From NCBI RefSeq assembly GCF_040784935.1, contig NZ_CP160680.1:496001-560000 (forward strand): DNA of 64,000 nt. The letters run 5' to 3'. The position numbers were made by a program, and so were the translations under genes. The notes under the pieces were generated by a model, which was not told the origin of the DNA, did not search any database, and was given only the letters and a program-made list of their open reading frames with translations. This document shows positions 19,485 through 29,376 of the stretch, piece after piece. Source of the stretch: Lewinella sp. LCG006 (GTDB taxonomy: Bacteria > Bacteroidota > Bacteroidia > Chitinophagales > Saprospiraceae). The stretch's first letter is position 1, and the number at the start of each line of letters is the position of its first letter.

Positions 19485-22400
19485 TTAGTCGAACTTGATA
19501 TCCAACGCCAGACCACGTAATTCGTGCATCAATACGTTGAACGATTCAGGAATATTCGGCGTCGGAAGGTTGTCACCTTTGACGATTGCTTCGTAGGCTT
19601 TTGCCCGTCCCTGAATATCATCCGACTTCAGCGTGAGTAATTCCTGAAGAATGTTACTGGCCCCGAAGGCTTCCAGTGCCCAAACTTCCATCTCACCAAA
19701 ACGCTGACCACCAAACTGCGCCTTACCACCCAAAGGTTGCTGGGTAATGAGCGAGTAAGGTCCAATAGAACGTGCGTGCATCTTATCGTCTACCATGTGT
19801 GACAATTTCAGCATGTAGATCACACCGACGGTTGCCTGCTGGTGGAAGCGGTCGCCCGTTTCACCATCATACAAGTACGTTTGTCCCAGGGAAGGTAAAC
19901 CTGCTTTCTGGATGTAAGATTCGATTTCATCCTGGCTTGCACCGTCGAAGATCGGGGTAGCGAATTTCACTCCCAGCTTTTCACCGGCCCAGCCCAGTAC
20001 GGTTTCGAAAATTTGCCCCAGGTTCATCCGTGAAGGTACACCCAGCGGGTTCAATACGATATCCACAGGTGTTCCGTCATCAAGGAATGGCATATCTTCC
20101 ATCCGCACGATCCGTGATACAATCCCTTTGTTACCGTGGCGACCAGCCAGCTTATCCCCTACTTTCAGCTTACGCTTCTTAGCCAGATAAACTTTAGCAA
20201 GTTTCAATACACCAGCAGGTAATTCATCACCAATAGAGATGTTGAATTTCTCCCGCTTATGACGACCGATTTCCTCGTTTACCTTGATGCTGTAATTGTG
20301 CAACAAGCGAGCAATCAGTACATTTTTCTCCTTGTCATCGGTCCAACGTGTGTAATCCACCGTAGTGTAGTCCAAATCACGAAGAATAGACTGTGACAAT
20401 TTTTGTCCTTCTGGAATCAACATTTCTCCGTAGATCGTTTTCACGCCTTTGGAAGTCATGTCTGCTACCAGCACATTGAGCTTATCTACCAGAATCGTCT
20501 TGAGCTCGTTCAGCGCAATTTTGTGCTGATCTTCCAGCTTGGAAAGCTGTACTTTTTCCTGCTCTTTTTGTTTCTGATCTTTCTTTGCACGTGCAAACAG
20601 CTGCTTATCAATAATAACGCCTTTCAAGGAAGGAGGCGCTTTCATAGAAGCATCTTTAACATCTCCGGCTTTGTCACCAAAGATGGCACGCAAAAGTTTT
20701 TCTTCCGGTGTAGGATCACTTTCTCCTTTTGGTGTGATCTTACCAATCAGGATGTCGCCTTCCTTTACCCAGGCACCGATACGGATAATACCGTTCTCGT
20801 CCAGGTCTTTGGTAGCTTCTTCGCTGACGTTAGGAATATCGTTGGTCAACTCTTCTTCTCCTAATTTCGTATCGCGCACGTCCATTTCGAAGTGCTCGAT
20901 GTGTAAAGAGGTGAAGATATCTTCCCGAACAACTCTTTCAGAAAGTACGATAGCATCCTCAAAGTTGTAACCTTTCCAAGGCATGAAAGCCACTTTCAGG
21001 TTTTGCCCCAAGGCCAATTCGCCTTTCTCCGTAGCGTAGCCATCACATAAGATCTGACCTTTTACTACGCGCATTCCTCGACGTACAATCGGCTTCAAGT
21101 TTACACAAGTTCCCTGGTTGGTACGCAGGAACTTGGTCAATTTGTAAGTCTTACGGTTGTCTTCGAAAGAAACGAGTTTCTCTTCTTCCGTACGATCGTA
21201 GCGAATAACGATCTCGTTAGCATCCACATAATCAACTACACCATCGCCTTCGGCATTGATCAACATCCGCGAGTCACGCGCTACTTTACCTTCCAATCCG
21301 GTACCTACTACTGGAGAACTTGGACGAATCAGTGGCACTGCCTGACGCTGCATGTTTGATCCCATCAGGGCTCGGTTAGCATCATCATTTTCAAGGAAAG
21401 GAATCATCGATGCTGACACCCCAACAATTTGGTTAGGCGCAACGTCCATGTATTCGATTTCTGGCGGTGTCAAAACAGGGAAATCACCGTGTTCACGACA
21501 CTTAACGCGATCACTTTCGAAAGCTCCCTGCTCCGTTACCGGTGCGTTGGCCTGAGCAATACGCTTGTAATCTTCCCCTTCTGCTGAAAGGTAGATAGGA
21601 TCGCCACTCATCACCACATTACCTTCTTCAACAGCGCGGTAAGGCGTTTCGAGGAATCCCATTTTATTCACCTTTGCGTGTACACAAAGGGTAGAGATCA
21701 AACCAATGTTAGGTCCCTCTGGCGTTTCGATGGTACATAAGCGACCATAGTGGCTGTAGTGTACATCTCGCACCTCAAAGCCGGCACGTTCACGACTCAA
21801 ACCACCAGGTCCAAGGGCAGAAATCCGTCGTTTGTGAGTGATTTCCGAAAGTGGGTTGGTTTGGTCCAGGAATTGAGACAACTGGCTAGTTCCAAAGAAA
21901 GAGTTGATCACGCTGGACAATGTCCGGGCATTGATCAAATCAACTGGTGTGAAGACTTCGTTGTCACGTACGTTCATCCGCTCACGGATCGTACGGGCCA
22001 TACGAGCTAAACCAACACCGAACTGAGCATACAATTGCTCTCCTACCGTACGTACACGACGATTAGACAAGTGATCGATATCATCAATCTCTGCCTTCTG
22101 GTTCATCAGTGCTACCAGGTAGGTAACGATGGCGATAATGTCTTCTTTGGTAAGCACCAATACTTCGGTAGGCGTTTCCAACTCTAGCTTGCGGTTGATC
22201 TTGTAACGACCAACTTCCCCTAGGTTATAGCGCTTATCGGAGAAAAAGAGCTTGTCAATAATACCACGTGCCGTTTCTTCATCCGGCGGATCGGTACCAC
22301 GAAGCTGCTTGTAGATATATTGTACCGCCTCCAATTCAGAACTAGAGGGGTCCTTTTGCAAAGTGTTGTAAATAATGGAGTAATCCATATCAATTTCTTC

Positions 22401-23306
22401 CTTCTGCAGAATGATGGTATCCATCTCCGCATTAAGAATCAACTCGATATTACTCTCATCCAGTACAATATCACGCTCGAGAATAATCTCATTACGTTCA
22501 ATTGTTACTACTTCACCAGTGTCTTCATCGACAAAATCTTCTGTCCAGGAGCGTAGCACCCGAGCAGCCAATTTACGACCTAATGAAGCTTCTAGGCTTT
22601 CGCGAGAGGCAGATACTTCGTCTGCCAGATCGAAGATATCCAAAATGGCCTTATCAGAATCGAAGCCAATGGCTCGTAGTAAGGTCGTTACCGGAAACTT
22701 CTTCTTACGGTCAATGTAAGCATACATTACCGTATTGATATCTGTAGCGAACTCCATCCAGGCACCTTTGAAAGGAATAACCCGGGCAGAATAGATTTTA
22801 GTACCGTTGGGGTGGAAAGACTGACCAAAGAATACCCCCGGAGAACGGTGCAACTGGGAAACGATTACCCGCTCTGCTCCGTTGATCACAAAAGTGCCTT
22901 TGGGAGTCATGTAGGGAATATTCCCCAGAAATACGTCCTGGACGATGGTCTGGAAATCCACGTGCTCCTCGTCATTACAAGAAAGCTTCAGTTTGGCCTT
23001 CAGTGGTACACTGTAAGTAAGACCACGCTGAATACATTCATCGATGGTGTAGCGAGGAGGATCAACGAAATAATCTAAGAATTCGAGCACGAAAATATTT
23101 CGGGCATCCGTAATTGGAAAGTTTTCCTGAAATACTTTGTAAAGGCCTTCGTTCATCCGATTTTCCGGCGTCGTTTCTAACTGGAAGAACTCCTGAAAGG
23201 AACGCAGCTGGATCTCGAGTAAATCGGGAGAAGGAGAGCCTAACTTAATTTTGCCGAAGTTTACGCGTGCTTCTTCAGCTTTTAGCAGCTTGCCGTTTGA
23301 CGTCAT
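19485..23306 (-). CDS. rpoB: DNA-directed RNA polymerase subunit beta
   Basis: This is the second large catalytic subunit of RNA polymerase. The product is 1273 residues from the ATG at 23306 ([18 protein letters not shown]); a TTG two codons upstream is less likely. The rifampicin-pocket region is recognisable ([51 protein letters not shown]), with the rifampicin-sensitive-type residues S/Q/D/H/R/S in their usual positions. The C-terminal [20 protein letters not shown] motif is intact. It is preceded by a 315-base spacer with two hairpins after rplL and followed by rpoC. Confidence 0.99.
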   Translation of the reverse strand: MTSNGKLLKAEEARVNFGKIKLGSPSPDLLEIQLRSFQEFFQLETTPENRMNEGLYKVFQENFPITDARNIFVLEFLDYFVDPPRYTIDECIQRGLTYSVPLKAKLKLSCNDEEHVDFQTIVQDVFLGNIPYMTPKGTFVINGAERVIVSQLHRSPGVFFGQSFHPNGTKIYSARVIPFKGAWMEFATDINTVMYAYIDRKKKFPVTTLLRAIGFDSDKAILDIFDLADEVSASRESLEASLGRKLAARVLRSWTEDFVDEDTGEVVTIERNEIILERDIVLDESNIELILNAEMDTIILQKEEIDMDYSIIYNTLQKDPSSSELEAVQYIYKQLRGTDPPDEETARGIIDKLFFSDKRYNLGEVGRYKINRKLELETPTEVLVLTKEDIIAIVTYLVALMNQKAEIDDIDHLSNRRVRTVGEQLYAQFGVGLARMARTIRERMNVRDNEVFTPVDLINARTLSSVINSFFGTSQLSQFLDQTNPLSEITHKRRISALGPGGLSRERAGFEVRDVHYSHYGRLCTIETPEGPNIGLISTLCVHAKVNKMGFLETPYRAVEEGNVVMSGDPIYLSAEGEDYKRIAQANAPVTEQGAFESDRVKCREHGDFPVLTPPEIEYMDVAPNQIVGVSASMIPFLENDDANRALMGSNMQRQAVPLIRPSSPVVGTGLEGKVARDSRMLINAEGDGVVDYVDANEIVIRYDRTEEEKLVSFEDNRKTYKLTKFLRTNQGTCVNLKPIVRRGMRVVKGQILCDGYATEKGELALGQNLKVAFMPWKGYNFEDAIVLSERVVREDIFTSLHIEHFEMDVRDTKLGEEELTNDIPNVSEEATKDLDENGIIRIGAWVKEGDILIGKITPKGESDPTPEEKLLRAIFGDKAGDVKDASMKAPPSLKGVIIDKQLFARAKKDQKQKEQEKVQLSKLEDQHKIALNELKTILVDKLNVLVADMTSKGVKTIYGEMLIPEGQKLSQSILRDLDYTTVDYTRWTDDKEKNVLIARLLHNYSIKVNEEIGRHKREKFNISIGDELPAGVLKLAKVYLAKKRKLKVGDKLAGRHGNKGIVSRIVRMEDMPFLDDGTPVDIVLNPLGVPSRMNLGQIFETVLGWAGEKLGVKFATPIFDGASQDEIESYIQKAGLPSLGQTYLYDGETGDRFHQQATVGVIYMLKLSHMVDDKMHARSIGPYSLITQQPLGGKAQFGGQRFGEMEVWALEAFGASNILQELLTLKSDDIQGRAKAYEAIVKGDNLPTPNIPESFNVLMHELRGLALDIKFD

Positions 23307-23621
23307 GTGCAAATTGCGTTTTTTATTCCCTATCCGATGACTGGTCGGGGCGGGATGATTTTGCTATACAGTCTATGACTAAAGAACTTACTGAAAATTG
23401 TATATCGACAACTTATCTAGTAAATTCTATGATTCAATCCATTGATTGTATCAGGGCCAACTTAATTATACAATTTAGCGAGCTAAAAAGTTGCTTAAGA
23501 GGCTACATTTTATACGACGATAGGCTTAGCCATAGGTATGCACCATTAGCTAAGCCTCGTAGTACTTAGTGGCCAGACTTTCCCTAAAGAAAGTCTGGCT
23601 ACCGTACAAAAGTAGGAAAAA
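23307..23621 (-). promoter_or_regulatory. rplL-rpoB spacer with two tandem hairpins
   Basis: No gene lies in this 315-base gap. Two inverted repeats sit just after rplL in the direction of transcription: GCCAGACTTTC/GAAAGTCTGGC (23572-23582 and 23589-23599, 6-base loop) and AGGCTTAGC/GCTAAGCCT (23522-23530 and 23549-23557, 18-base loop). Neither is followed by a good T run, so they look more like partial attenuators or RNase processing sites than full terminators. In other bacteria the rplL-rpoB junction is a known control point that lowers polymerase expression relative to ribosomal proteins; the same role here is inferred. Confidence 0.6.
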
Positions 23622-24005
23622 TTACTTCAGTTCTACAGAAGCGCCAGCTTCTTCCAAAGCAGCTTTGATTTTTTCTGCTTCTTCTTTAGCAACTTTTTCC
23701 TTAATCGTAGAAGGAGCGCCGTCTACCATCTCCTTAGCCTCTTTCAAGCCTAATCCGAGAAGGTTCTTCACTTCTTTTACCACTTTAAGTTTTGCTGCAC
23801 CTCCAGAAGTAAGGATAACATCAAATTCAGTTTGTTCTGCTGCATCACCAGCGTCTCCGCCGCCAGCAGCAGGACCTGCAACTGCAACTGCCGCAGCAGC
23901 AGCAGGCTTGATGCCATACTCTTCTTCCATGATAGTAGCTAACTCGCTAACTTCTTTAACTGAAAGATTAACCAGTTGCTCTGCAATTACTTTAAGATCT
24001 GCCAT
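23622..24005 (-). CDS. rplL: 50S ribosomal protein L7/L12
   Basis: The ribosomal stalk protein that recruits translation GTPases. The product is 127 residues, the usual length. The N-terminal dimerisation helices ([20 protein letters not shown]), the Ala/Gly-rich hinge (about residues 35-55) and the C-terminal factor-binding domain ([40 protein letters not shown]) are all present. It lies 81 bases downstream of rplJ, as is universal. Confidence 0.98.
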   Translation of the reverse strand: MADLKVIAEQLVNLSVKEVSELATIMEEEYGIKPAAAAAVAVAGPAAGGGDAGDAAEQTEFDVILTSGGAAKLKVVKEVKNLLGLGLKEAKEMVDGAPSTIKEKVAKEEAEKIKAALEEAGASVELK

Positions 24006-24086
24006 TGTAAAAATATTTATAGTGTTGGACGATTAAAATTAATCGTGCGCAAACAGCTTGGAAGCCAATTAATTAATTTAAAATAA

Positions 24087-24614
24087 TTATCCCTCTCTTT
24101 CTTCGAGGGCTTTCAAAAGACCCATAATGTTGTTGCCACCTGATAGAAGGCCACCCATTACAGTCTGGATTGGAGATTGTAGCAAGCCTAACAAATCGCC
24201 AAGAAGTTCTTCTTTAGATTTGAGGTCAGCCAATACTTGAATCTGATCATCACCGTGATAGATCGCCGTATCGATATAAGCAGCCTTGATAAAAGGACGC
24301 TCTGCTTTGCCACGAAACTCTTTGATCACCCGAGCCGGAGCATTTGCTACCGAAGTGAACAAGATTGCGGTAGGCCCTTTGAGTGCATCGAAGAGGCCTT
24401 CGTAACTACTAGCATTAGGTAAAGCTTCCATCGCCTTACGAGCCAGTGTGTTTTTAACAACCTGCATCTCAATTCCCTTTTCAAAGAGTTGTGTACGCAG
24501 GCTATTTATTTTTTCTACCGATAATGCAGAAGCATCTGTAAGATAGAAGAATTCTGTATTCGAAAACTTCTCCTTCAGTACTTCAACGGCAGCTACTTTT
24601 TCTGTTCTGGTCAT
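24087..24614 (-). CDS. rplJ: 50S ribosomal protein L10
   Basis: L10 forms the base of the ribosomal stalk and binds L7/L12 dimers through its C-terminal helix. The product is 175 residues, normal for the family, starting MTRTEKVAAVEVLKEKF. The conserved FYLTDASALSVEKINSLR and VVKNTLARKA regions are clear. It is 19 bases downstream of rplA, and in many bacteria L10 represses its own mRNA; such a leader is not evident in this short gap. Confidence 0.98.
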   Translation of the reverse strand: MTRTEKVAAVEVLKEKFSNTEFFYLTDASALSVEKINSLRTQLFEKGIEMQVVKNTLARKAMEALPNASSYEGLFDALKGPTAILFTSVANAPARVIKEFRGKAERPFIKAAYIDTAIYHGDDQIQVLADLKSKEELLGDLLGLLQSPIQTVMGGLLSGGNNIMGLLKALEEREG

Positions 24615-24633
24615 TGTTTGACAATTTTAGAAG

Positions 24634-25326
24634 TTAACGAATAGATTTTGGTTCAATCTTAATACCGGGGCTCATCGTACTGGCAACGGTTACACTTTTC
24701 ATGTAGTTACCTTTAGCCGTTGATGGCTTCATGCGAACAAGTGTTCCTAACAACTCGTTAGCATTATCGGTTAATTTCTCTGCTGAGAAAGAAACACGAC
24801 CGATAGAAGAGTGAACGATACCGAATTTATCAACACGGAAAGAAATTTTACCTCCTTTCACATCGCTGACAGCCGCACCTACATTAGGCGTAACAGTACC
24901 AGTCTTGGGGTTAGGCATCAAGCCACGAGGGCCTAGAATACGACCTAAACGACCAATTTTAGCCATTACTTGTGGCATTGCAACCACTACGTCGAAATCG
25001 GTCCAGCCACCGCTTACCTTCTGAATCAGATCGTCGAGTCCAACGTGGTCGGCACCCGCTTCTCTAGCTTCGTCCTCCTTGTCAGGAGTACAGAAAACCA
25101 CTACGCGCTTTACTTTACCGGTACCGTGTGGTAAAGTAACCGTTCCCCGAAGGGCTTGGTCAGCTTTACGTGGATCGATACCCAGACGAACGTGCACGTC
25201 TACAGAAGCATCGAATTTGGTAAGATTAATATCTTTTACCAATTCCATCGCTTCTGGCAAATCATAGAGCTTGGTGGCATCCACCTTAGCGTTTGCCGCT
25301 GCTCTTTTTTTGCTGATCTTAGCCAT
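24634..25326 (-). CDS. rplA: 50S ribosomal protein L1
   Basis: L1 forms the mobile stalk at the E site and usually represses its own operon by binding a leader mRNA. The product is 230 residues from the ATG at 25326 ([14 protein letters not shown]); the longer in-frame start at 25368 adds an unconserved extension. The family signature [20 protein letters not shown] is intact, as are [20 protein letters not shown] and the C-terminal [19 protein letters not shown]. It follows rplK by 62 bases. Confidence 0.98.
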   Translation of the reverse strand: MAKISKKRAAANAKVDATKLYDLPEAMELVKDINLTKFDASVDVHVRLGIDPRKADQALRGTVTLPHGTGKVKRVVVFCTPDKEDEAREAGADHVGLDDLIQKVSGGWTDFDVVVAMPQVMAKIGRLGRILGPRGLMPNPKTGTVTPNVGAAVSDVKGGKISFRVDKFGIVHSSIGRVSFSAEKLTDNANELLGTLVRMKPSTAKGNYMKSVTVASTMSPGIKIEPKSIR

Positions 25327-25388
25327 GAATAAATAATTGAGGTAGTAACGTTCCGGAAATATCCGCAACTCCCTACTATTGAAAAATA

Positions 25389-25838
25389 TTAGTTGTCTTG
25401 CTCCCAGGGAGGCGTACCACTGATCGTAACACCCATGCTACGTGCAGTACCAGCGACCATCTTCATTGCTGAGTCGATTGTCATAGCGTTTAAGTCCGCC
25501 ATTTTATCTTCAGCGATTGCTTTTACTTGATCCCAGGTTACTGATCCTACCTTATTACGGTTAGATTCAGGACTTCCCTTTTTAATATTTGCAGCTTCCA
25601 TCAACTGCGTAGCTGCAGGAGTCGTCTTGATCACAAAATCAAAAGACTTATCCTTGTATACAGAGATAACTACTGGTAATAATTTACCGCGAGCATCTTC
25701 CGTTGCTGCGTTGAAGCGCTTACAAAACTCCATAATGTTAACCCCCTTGGCACCCAAGGCAGGACCTACAGGAGGAGCCGGGTTGGCAGCGCCACCACGT
25801 ACCTGTAGTTTTATAAAAGTTTCGAGTTCTTTAGCCAT
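25389..25838 (-). CDS. rplK: 50S ribosomal protein L11
   Basis: L11 binds the GTPase-associated region of 23S rRNA and is the site of thiopeptide action and of stringent-response signalling. The product is 149 residues. The N-terminal [19 protein letters not shown] motif and the C-terminal rRNA-binding region around [12 protein letters not shown] are intact. It lies 115 bases downstream of nusG. Confidence 0.98.
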   Translation of the reverse strand: MAKELETFIKLQVRGGAANPAPPVGPALGAKGVNIMEFCKRFNAATEDARGKLLPVVISVYKDKSFDFVIKTTPAATQLMEAANIKKGSPESNRNKVGSVTWDQVKAIAEDKMADLNAMTIDSAMKMVAGTARSMGVTISGTPPWEQDN

Positions 25839-25953
25839 TGCAATTTTCTTTTCGGAAGTTTATCACTGGTATGTTTCGGGGAAGCGTTCCTGAAAAATTT
25901 CAGAACCAAAAGCTAACCTAAGTCATTCCTCCCTACCTCAGTAATTAAAATAC

Positions 25954-26502
25954 TTAAGAGGTCTTTTCAACCTGCATGAAATTCAATTCAACTTCGGTTC
26001 CACGACCGAATATCTTTACGATAACCTTCAGCTTCTTTTTCTCTTCGTTTACTTCTTGGATGTCTCCAACAAATTCGCTGAAAGGCCCGTCGATAATCTT
26101 TACTGTCTCACCAACAATAAATGGTTCGATTAAGGATTCCCCCATGTCCTGGGAGTCATCCACTTTACCCAACATCCGATTAGCTTCGGATTCCCTCATT
26201 GGGATGGGGTTTGTCTTACCTAAAAAATGAATAACATTGGGGATGTTGGCGATAGCTTGAACGATTTCACCAGAAAACCTTGCAGGTATTGCCTCTATCA
26301 AGATATAACCAGGAAGAATGTTTCGCTCAGAAATTACTTTCTTGCCATTACGGATTTTGTAAACTTTCTCCGTAGGTACCAGTACTTGCGTAACCGCATC
26401 GTTCCACTTGGAACGAGAAATCTCGAGCTCAATTCGCTCTTTGATTTTGCGCTCTTTGCCGCTAATAACCCTTAATGAATACCATCTTTTATCCTCGGAC
26501 AT
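25954..26502 (-). CDS. nusG: Transcription termination/antitermination factor NusG
   Basis: NusG binds the RNA polymerase clamp and links it to Rho or the ribosome. The product is 182 residues, a normal two-domain form: an NGN domain (KRWYSLRVISGKERKIKERI ... NILPGYILIEAI ... NVIHFLGKTNPIPM) and a C-terminal KOW domain (FIVGETVKIIDGPFSEFVGD). It follows secE by 33 bases, the classic secE-nusG pair. Confidence 0.98.
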   Translation of the reverse strand: MSEDKRWYSLRVISGKERKIKERIELEISRSKWNDAVTQVLVPTEKVYKIRNGKKVISERNILPGYILIEAIPARFSGEIVQAIANIPNVIHFLGKTNPIPMRESEANRMLGKVDDSQDMGESLIEPFIVGETVKIIDGPFSEFVGDIQEVNEEKKKLKVIVKIFGRGTEVELNFMQVEKTS

Positions 26503-26535
26503 AATGTCTTGTAATTACTGTTTACCTTCTTAGGA

Positions 26536-26724
26536 TTAAACTCCGTAAATCATGTTGGTACCAAACTTAGAGATGGCGTCCATCACAAGAATCAACAGTG
26601 CAAAAATAATTGAAGCAACAATAACTAGGATGGTGTTACTTTGTAAGCTAGACCAAGTAGGCCAGGTTACTTTGTGCACCAGTTCATTGTAGCTCTCCCG
26701 CAAATACAGCTTAATCTTATCCAT
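26536..26724 (-). CDS. secE: Preprotein translocase subunit SecE
   Basis: SecE stabilises SecY in the inner-membrane translocon. The product is 62 residues from the ATG at 26724, the short single-membrane-span form common in Bacteroidota. It starts MDKIKLYLRESYNELVHKVT, carries the conserved VTWPTW motif and one transmembrane helix (TILVIVASIIFALLILVMDA). A longer in-frame reading upstream runs through tRNA-Trp and is not coding. Confidence 0.97.
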   Translation of the reverse strand: MDKIKLYLRESYNELVHKVTWPTWSSLQSNTILVIVASIIFALLILVMDAISKFGTNMIYGV

Positions 26725-26750
26725 TGCTCTATGAGGTAAAGTATAAATTG

Positions 26751-26823
26751 CACGGGTGGAGAGACTCGAACTCCCAGCCCCTGGTTTTGGAGACCAGTGC
26801 TCTGCCAATTGAGCTACACCCGT
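26751..26823 (-). tRNA. tRNA-Trp (anticodon CCA)
   Basis: A 73-base cloverleaf with acceptor ACGGGTG/CACCCGT, anticodon stem CTGGT/ACCAG around the loop CTCCAAA (anticodon CCA) and a GTTCGAGTC T-loop. Discriminator G; the 3' CCA is not encoded. It sits between tuf and secE, its standard Bacteroidota position. Confidence 0.97.
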
Positions 26824-26971
26824 GTATAATGTCAAAAGTGCTCTGCTCCCAATTTTTAATCGGGAAGCTTTATCCGTGCATATTTTAAAACGTGAGAAAT
26901 CGGAAGGCGAAAATATCACCTCCCGACTCCACTTTCTCTATGCTTACAGTAAACGTCTGTTAAAAGACAGC

Positions 26972-28174
26972 TTACTCAATAATCTCAGTTACCTGACCAG
27001 CACCTACAGTACGACCACCCTCACGGATAGCGAAACGTAGACCCTTGTCCATTGCGATAGCGTTGATCAAGTTTACTTCCAAGGTAACATTGTCACCAGG
27101 CATTACCATCTCAACGTTCTCTGGCAATACAACATCACCAGTTACGTCAGTGGTACGGAAGTAGAACTGAGGACGGTAACCATTGAAGAATGGTGTGTGA
27201 CGACCACCTTCATCTTTACCAAGAACATATACCTCACACTTGAACTTCTTGTGTGGAGTAATTGAACCAGGCTTACAAATTACCTGTCCACGCTTAACTT
27301 GATCTTTTTGGATACCACGCAACAACAAACCTGCGTTATCACCAGCTTGGCCACGATCAAGGATTTTGCGGAACATCTCTACACCAGTGATAACTGATTT
27401 CAAGTTCTTCTCACCTGCCTTCATCAAACCAACGATCTCTACTTCGTCACCAGTGTTGATAACACCACGCTCAATAGAACCAGTAGCAACAGTACCACGA
27501 CCAGTGATCGAGAATACGTCCTCTACAGGCATCAAGAAAGGCTTATCAACATCACGCTCAGGAAGAGGAATGTGCTCATCTACAGCATTCATCAACTCAA
27601 CAACTTGAGCTACACCTTCTGGATCACCTTCAATCGCTTTCAAGGCAGAACCTGCAATCACAGCAGCATTATCGCCATCGTAATCGTAAGAGCTAAGAAG
27701 TTCACGAACTTCCATGTCTACCAGTTCCAACATTTCAGGATCATCAACAAGGTCAGCCTTGTTCATGAAAACAACGATTGCAGGAACACCTACCTGACGA
27801 GCCAAAAGGATGTGCTCGCGAGTTTGAGGCATAGGGCCATCTGTAGCCGCAACAACCAGAATCGCACCGTCCATCTGAGCAGCACCCGTTACCATGTTCT
27901 TTACATAGTCGGCGTGACCAGGACAGTCAACGTGACCGTAGTGACGATCTGCTGTTTCATATTCTACGTGAGCAGTGTTAATCGTGATACCACGCTCTTT
28001 TTCTTCTGGAGCAGAGTCAATGCTAGAATAGTCTGCAATTTTTCCAGCACCTCCGTGCAATTCGTGAAGTACTTTACTAATTGCCGCGGTGAGGGTTGTC
28101 TTGCCGTGGTCAACGTGACCGATAGTACCAATGTTTACGTGAGGTTTCGACCTCTCAAAAGTTTCCTTAGCCAT
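26972..28174 (-). CDS. tuf: Elongation factor Tu
   Basis: EF-Tu delivers aminoacyl-tRNA to the ribosome in a GTP-dependent manner. The product is 400 residues from the ATG at 28174 ([20 protein letters not shown]); a longer in-frame start at 28264 would overlap the tRNA spacer. GTPase motifs G1 (GHVDHGKT), G3 (DCPGHADY), G4 (MNKAD) and G5 (GSAL) are all present, and domains 2 and 3 are complete. It lies between tRNA-Thr(GGT) and tRNA-Trp, in one long transcription unit. Confidence 0.99.
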   Translation of the reverse strand: MAKETFERSKPHVNIGTIGHVDHGKTTLTAAISKVLHELHGGAGKIADYSSIDSAPEEKERGITINTAHVEYETADRHYGHVDCPGHADYVKNMVTGAAQMDGAILVVAATDGPMPQTREHILLARQVGVPAIVVFMNKADLVDDPEMLELVDMEVRELLSSYDYDGDNAAVIAGSALKAIEGDPEGVAQVVELMNAVDEHIPLPERDVDKPFLMPVEDVFSITGRGTVATGSIERGVINTGDEVEIVGLMKAGEKNLKSVITGVEMFRKILDRGQAGDNAGLLLRGIQKDQVKRGQVICKPGSITPHKKFKCEVYVLGKDEGGRHTPFFNGYRPQFYFRTTDVTGDVVLPENVEMVMPGDNVTLEVNLINAIAMDKGLRFAIREGGRTVGAGQVTEIIE

Positions 28175-28281
28175 CAGTTTTGTTTTTTGTTGGAAACAAA
28201 GTTTAACAATAAATAACGGTTGTGCGAGCCAATTTTGAAAATCAGATAGCTCGGCCACGCACAATTACGTGGCGGCAATAG

Positions 28282-28353
<72 letters not shown>

Positions 28354-28393
28354 AATAACTATTTGGTTTTCTAGCACTTGCGCTAAAAAAAGG

Positions 28394-28466
28394 AGCGGAA
28401 GACGAGACTCGAACCCGCGACCCTCAGCTTGGAAGGCTGATGCTCTACCAACTGAGCTACTTCCGC
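28394..28466 (-). tRNA. tRNA-Gly (anticodon TCC)
   Basis: A 73-base cloverleaf with acceptor GCGGAAG/CTTCCGC, anticodon stem TCAGC/GCTGA around CTTCCAA (anticodon TCC) and a GTTCGAGTC T-loop. No encoded CCA. Confidence 0.97.
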
Positions 28467-28474
28467 TTAAATAG

Positions 28475-28556
28475 TGGGGGTGGTAGGACTCGAACCTACT
28501 CAGCCGAAGCACTGGATTTACAGTCCAGCCCGCCTCTCCAACTGCGGCGCACCCCC
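28475..28556 (-). tRNA. tRNA-Tyr (anticodon GTA)
   Basis: An 82-base class II tRNA with a long variable arm. Acceptor GGGGGTG/CACCCCC, anticodon stem CTGGA/TCCAG around CTGTAAA (anticodon GTA), discriminator A, no encoded CCA. Position 8 reads as C rather than the usual T in my alignment. Confidence 0.96.
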
Positions 28557-28579
28557 ATACTTTCAAAGAGCAAAAAAAG

Positions 28580-28653
28580 AGCCAGCAGAGGGATTCGAAC
28601 CCCCGACCCGCTGATTACAAATCAGCTGCTCTGGCCAACTGAGCTATGCTGGC
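28580..28653 (-). tRNA. tRNA-Thr (anticodon TGT)
   Basis: A 74-base cloverleaf with acceptor GCCAGCA/TGCTGGC and anticodon stem GCTGA/TCAGC around TTTGTAA (anticodon TGT). First tRNA in the cluster; no encoded CCA. Confidence 0.97.
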
Positions 28654-28825
28654 ATTATTACCATTTTTTTCGCTAGACTTTCAACTTAGTAGCCTTAAAG
28701 GACACTTTGGTTGAATGCACCACTCCTAATCGGAAAATGCTCGCCTAACTTAAGTAAGCTGGTAAATTTGATGCTTTTATCTTCCCTTTGGAAGTTGCTA
28801 AGAGATCATTTTCTCAAAGCGATTG

Positions 28826-28833
28826 CAAAGATA
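28826..28833 (-). promoter_or_regulatory. Candidate -7 box for the tRNA-tuf-secE-nusG-rpl-rpo unit
   Basis: On the minus strand TATCTTTG matches the Bacteroidota TAnnTTTG -7 consensus exactly. A TTTTTTC run lies about 20 bases upstream at a spacing suitable for the -33 element. It is the only exact match I found in the spacer between the hpf terminator and tRNA-Thr(TGT). Predicted start near 28819. Confidence 0.5.
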
Positions 28834-28948
28834 TATCTATTCGGTAAAAGAAAAAACTTTTGCTAAGATTTTTTTCTAAGATTGAAAAATGTTTTCCCAG
28901 CGTACTAGGATTACACCAAGCGTCACCGTCTTTTCTCCTCTACCAAAT

Positions 28949-28987
28949 AAAACAGCGCCAGTGATTTGCCATCACCGACGCTGTTTT
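28949..28987 (-). terminator. Intrinsic terminator after hpf
   Basis: AAAACAGCG (28949-28957) pairs with CGCTGTTTT (28979-28987); the inside of the stem extends with GTGAT/ATCAC. On the minus strand the stem is 17 bases past the hpf stop and is followed by TTTTATTT. It separates hpf from the promoter of the downstream supercluster. Confidence 0.85.
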
Positions 28988-29004
28988 CTTAACGCAACGT
29001 TGCC

Positions 29005-29307
29005 TTAAATAGTTTCGCGCATTCGTTCTTTATACTTCACCAACTGACGCTTAAGCATATCGGTTATTTTATCAATGGAGGCTTCGAAAGTCTTATCCGT
29101 GTACTTGGCGACCAGAATGTCACCGGGAACAGAAATTCGTACTTCCGCAATTTTGTCTTTCACCTGGCCAGAATTCTCCAGCTTCAGGTTTACTCGGGCT
29201 TCAATAATGCGATCAAAAAAGGTGTCTAATTTTCCCAGCTTCTTCTCAATGAAGTCAATCAATTTTTCGTCAGCTGTGAAATGAACTGCTTCTGTGTATA
29301 CTTTCAT
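29005..29307 (-). CDS. hpf: Ribosome hibernation-promoting factor, short form (HPF/YfiA family)
   Basis: Binds the 30S decoding centre during stationary phase and inactivates ribosomes. The product is 100 residues, the short form without the dimerisation tail. It starts MKVYTEAVHFTADEKLIDFI and shows the family's KLGKLDTFFDRIIEARVNLK and GDILVAKYTDKTFEASIDKI stretches. It follows the xerC-like gene by 69 bases on the same strand, a pairing common in Bacteroidota, and ends at an intrinsic terminator. Confidence 0.93.
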   Translation of the reverse strand: MKVYTEAVHFTADEKLIDFIEKKLGKLDTFFDRIIEARVNLKLENSGQVKDKIAEVRISVPGDILVAKYTDKTFEASIDKITDMLKRQLVKYKERMRETI

Positions 29308-29376
29308 GTAGTTACATTTTGTGAACCAAGCTTACTTGGTTCTTTCCTATAAAACAAGGGAGTTTTTTTCTCCCCT

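Larger units (their letters stand above)
28654..29004 (-). other. 351-base spacer upstream of the tRNA-tuf-rpo supercluster
   Basis: This gap has no ORF with coding character. It holds the hpf terminator (28949-28987) and a candidate promoter (28826-28833); the stretch around 28835-28870 is very A/T-rich, as expected upstream of a strong promoter. The roughly 165 bases between the promoter and the first tRNA would form a leader that must be removed by processing. Confidence 0.6.

Noticed and set aside
26725-26919. Longer SecE reading frame starting upstream of the tRNA-Trp gene
   Set aside because: The extension translates through tRNA-Trp; the ATG at 26724 gives the standard 62-residue SecE.
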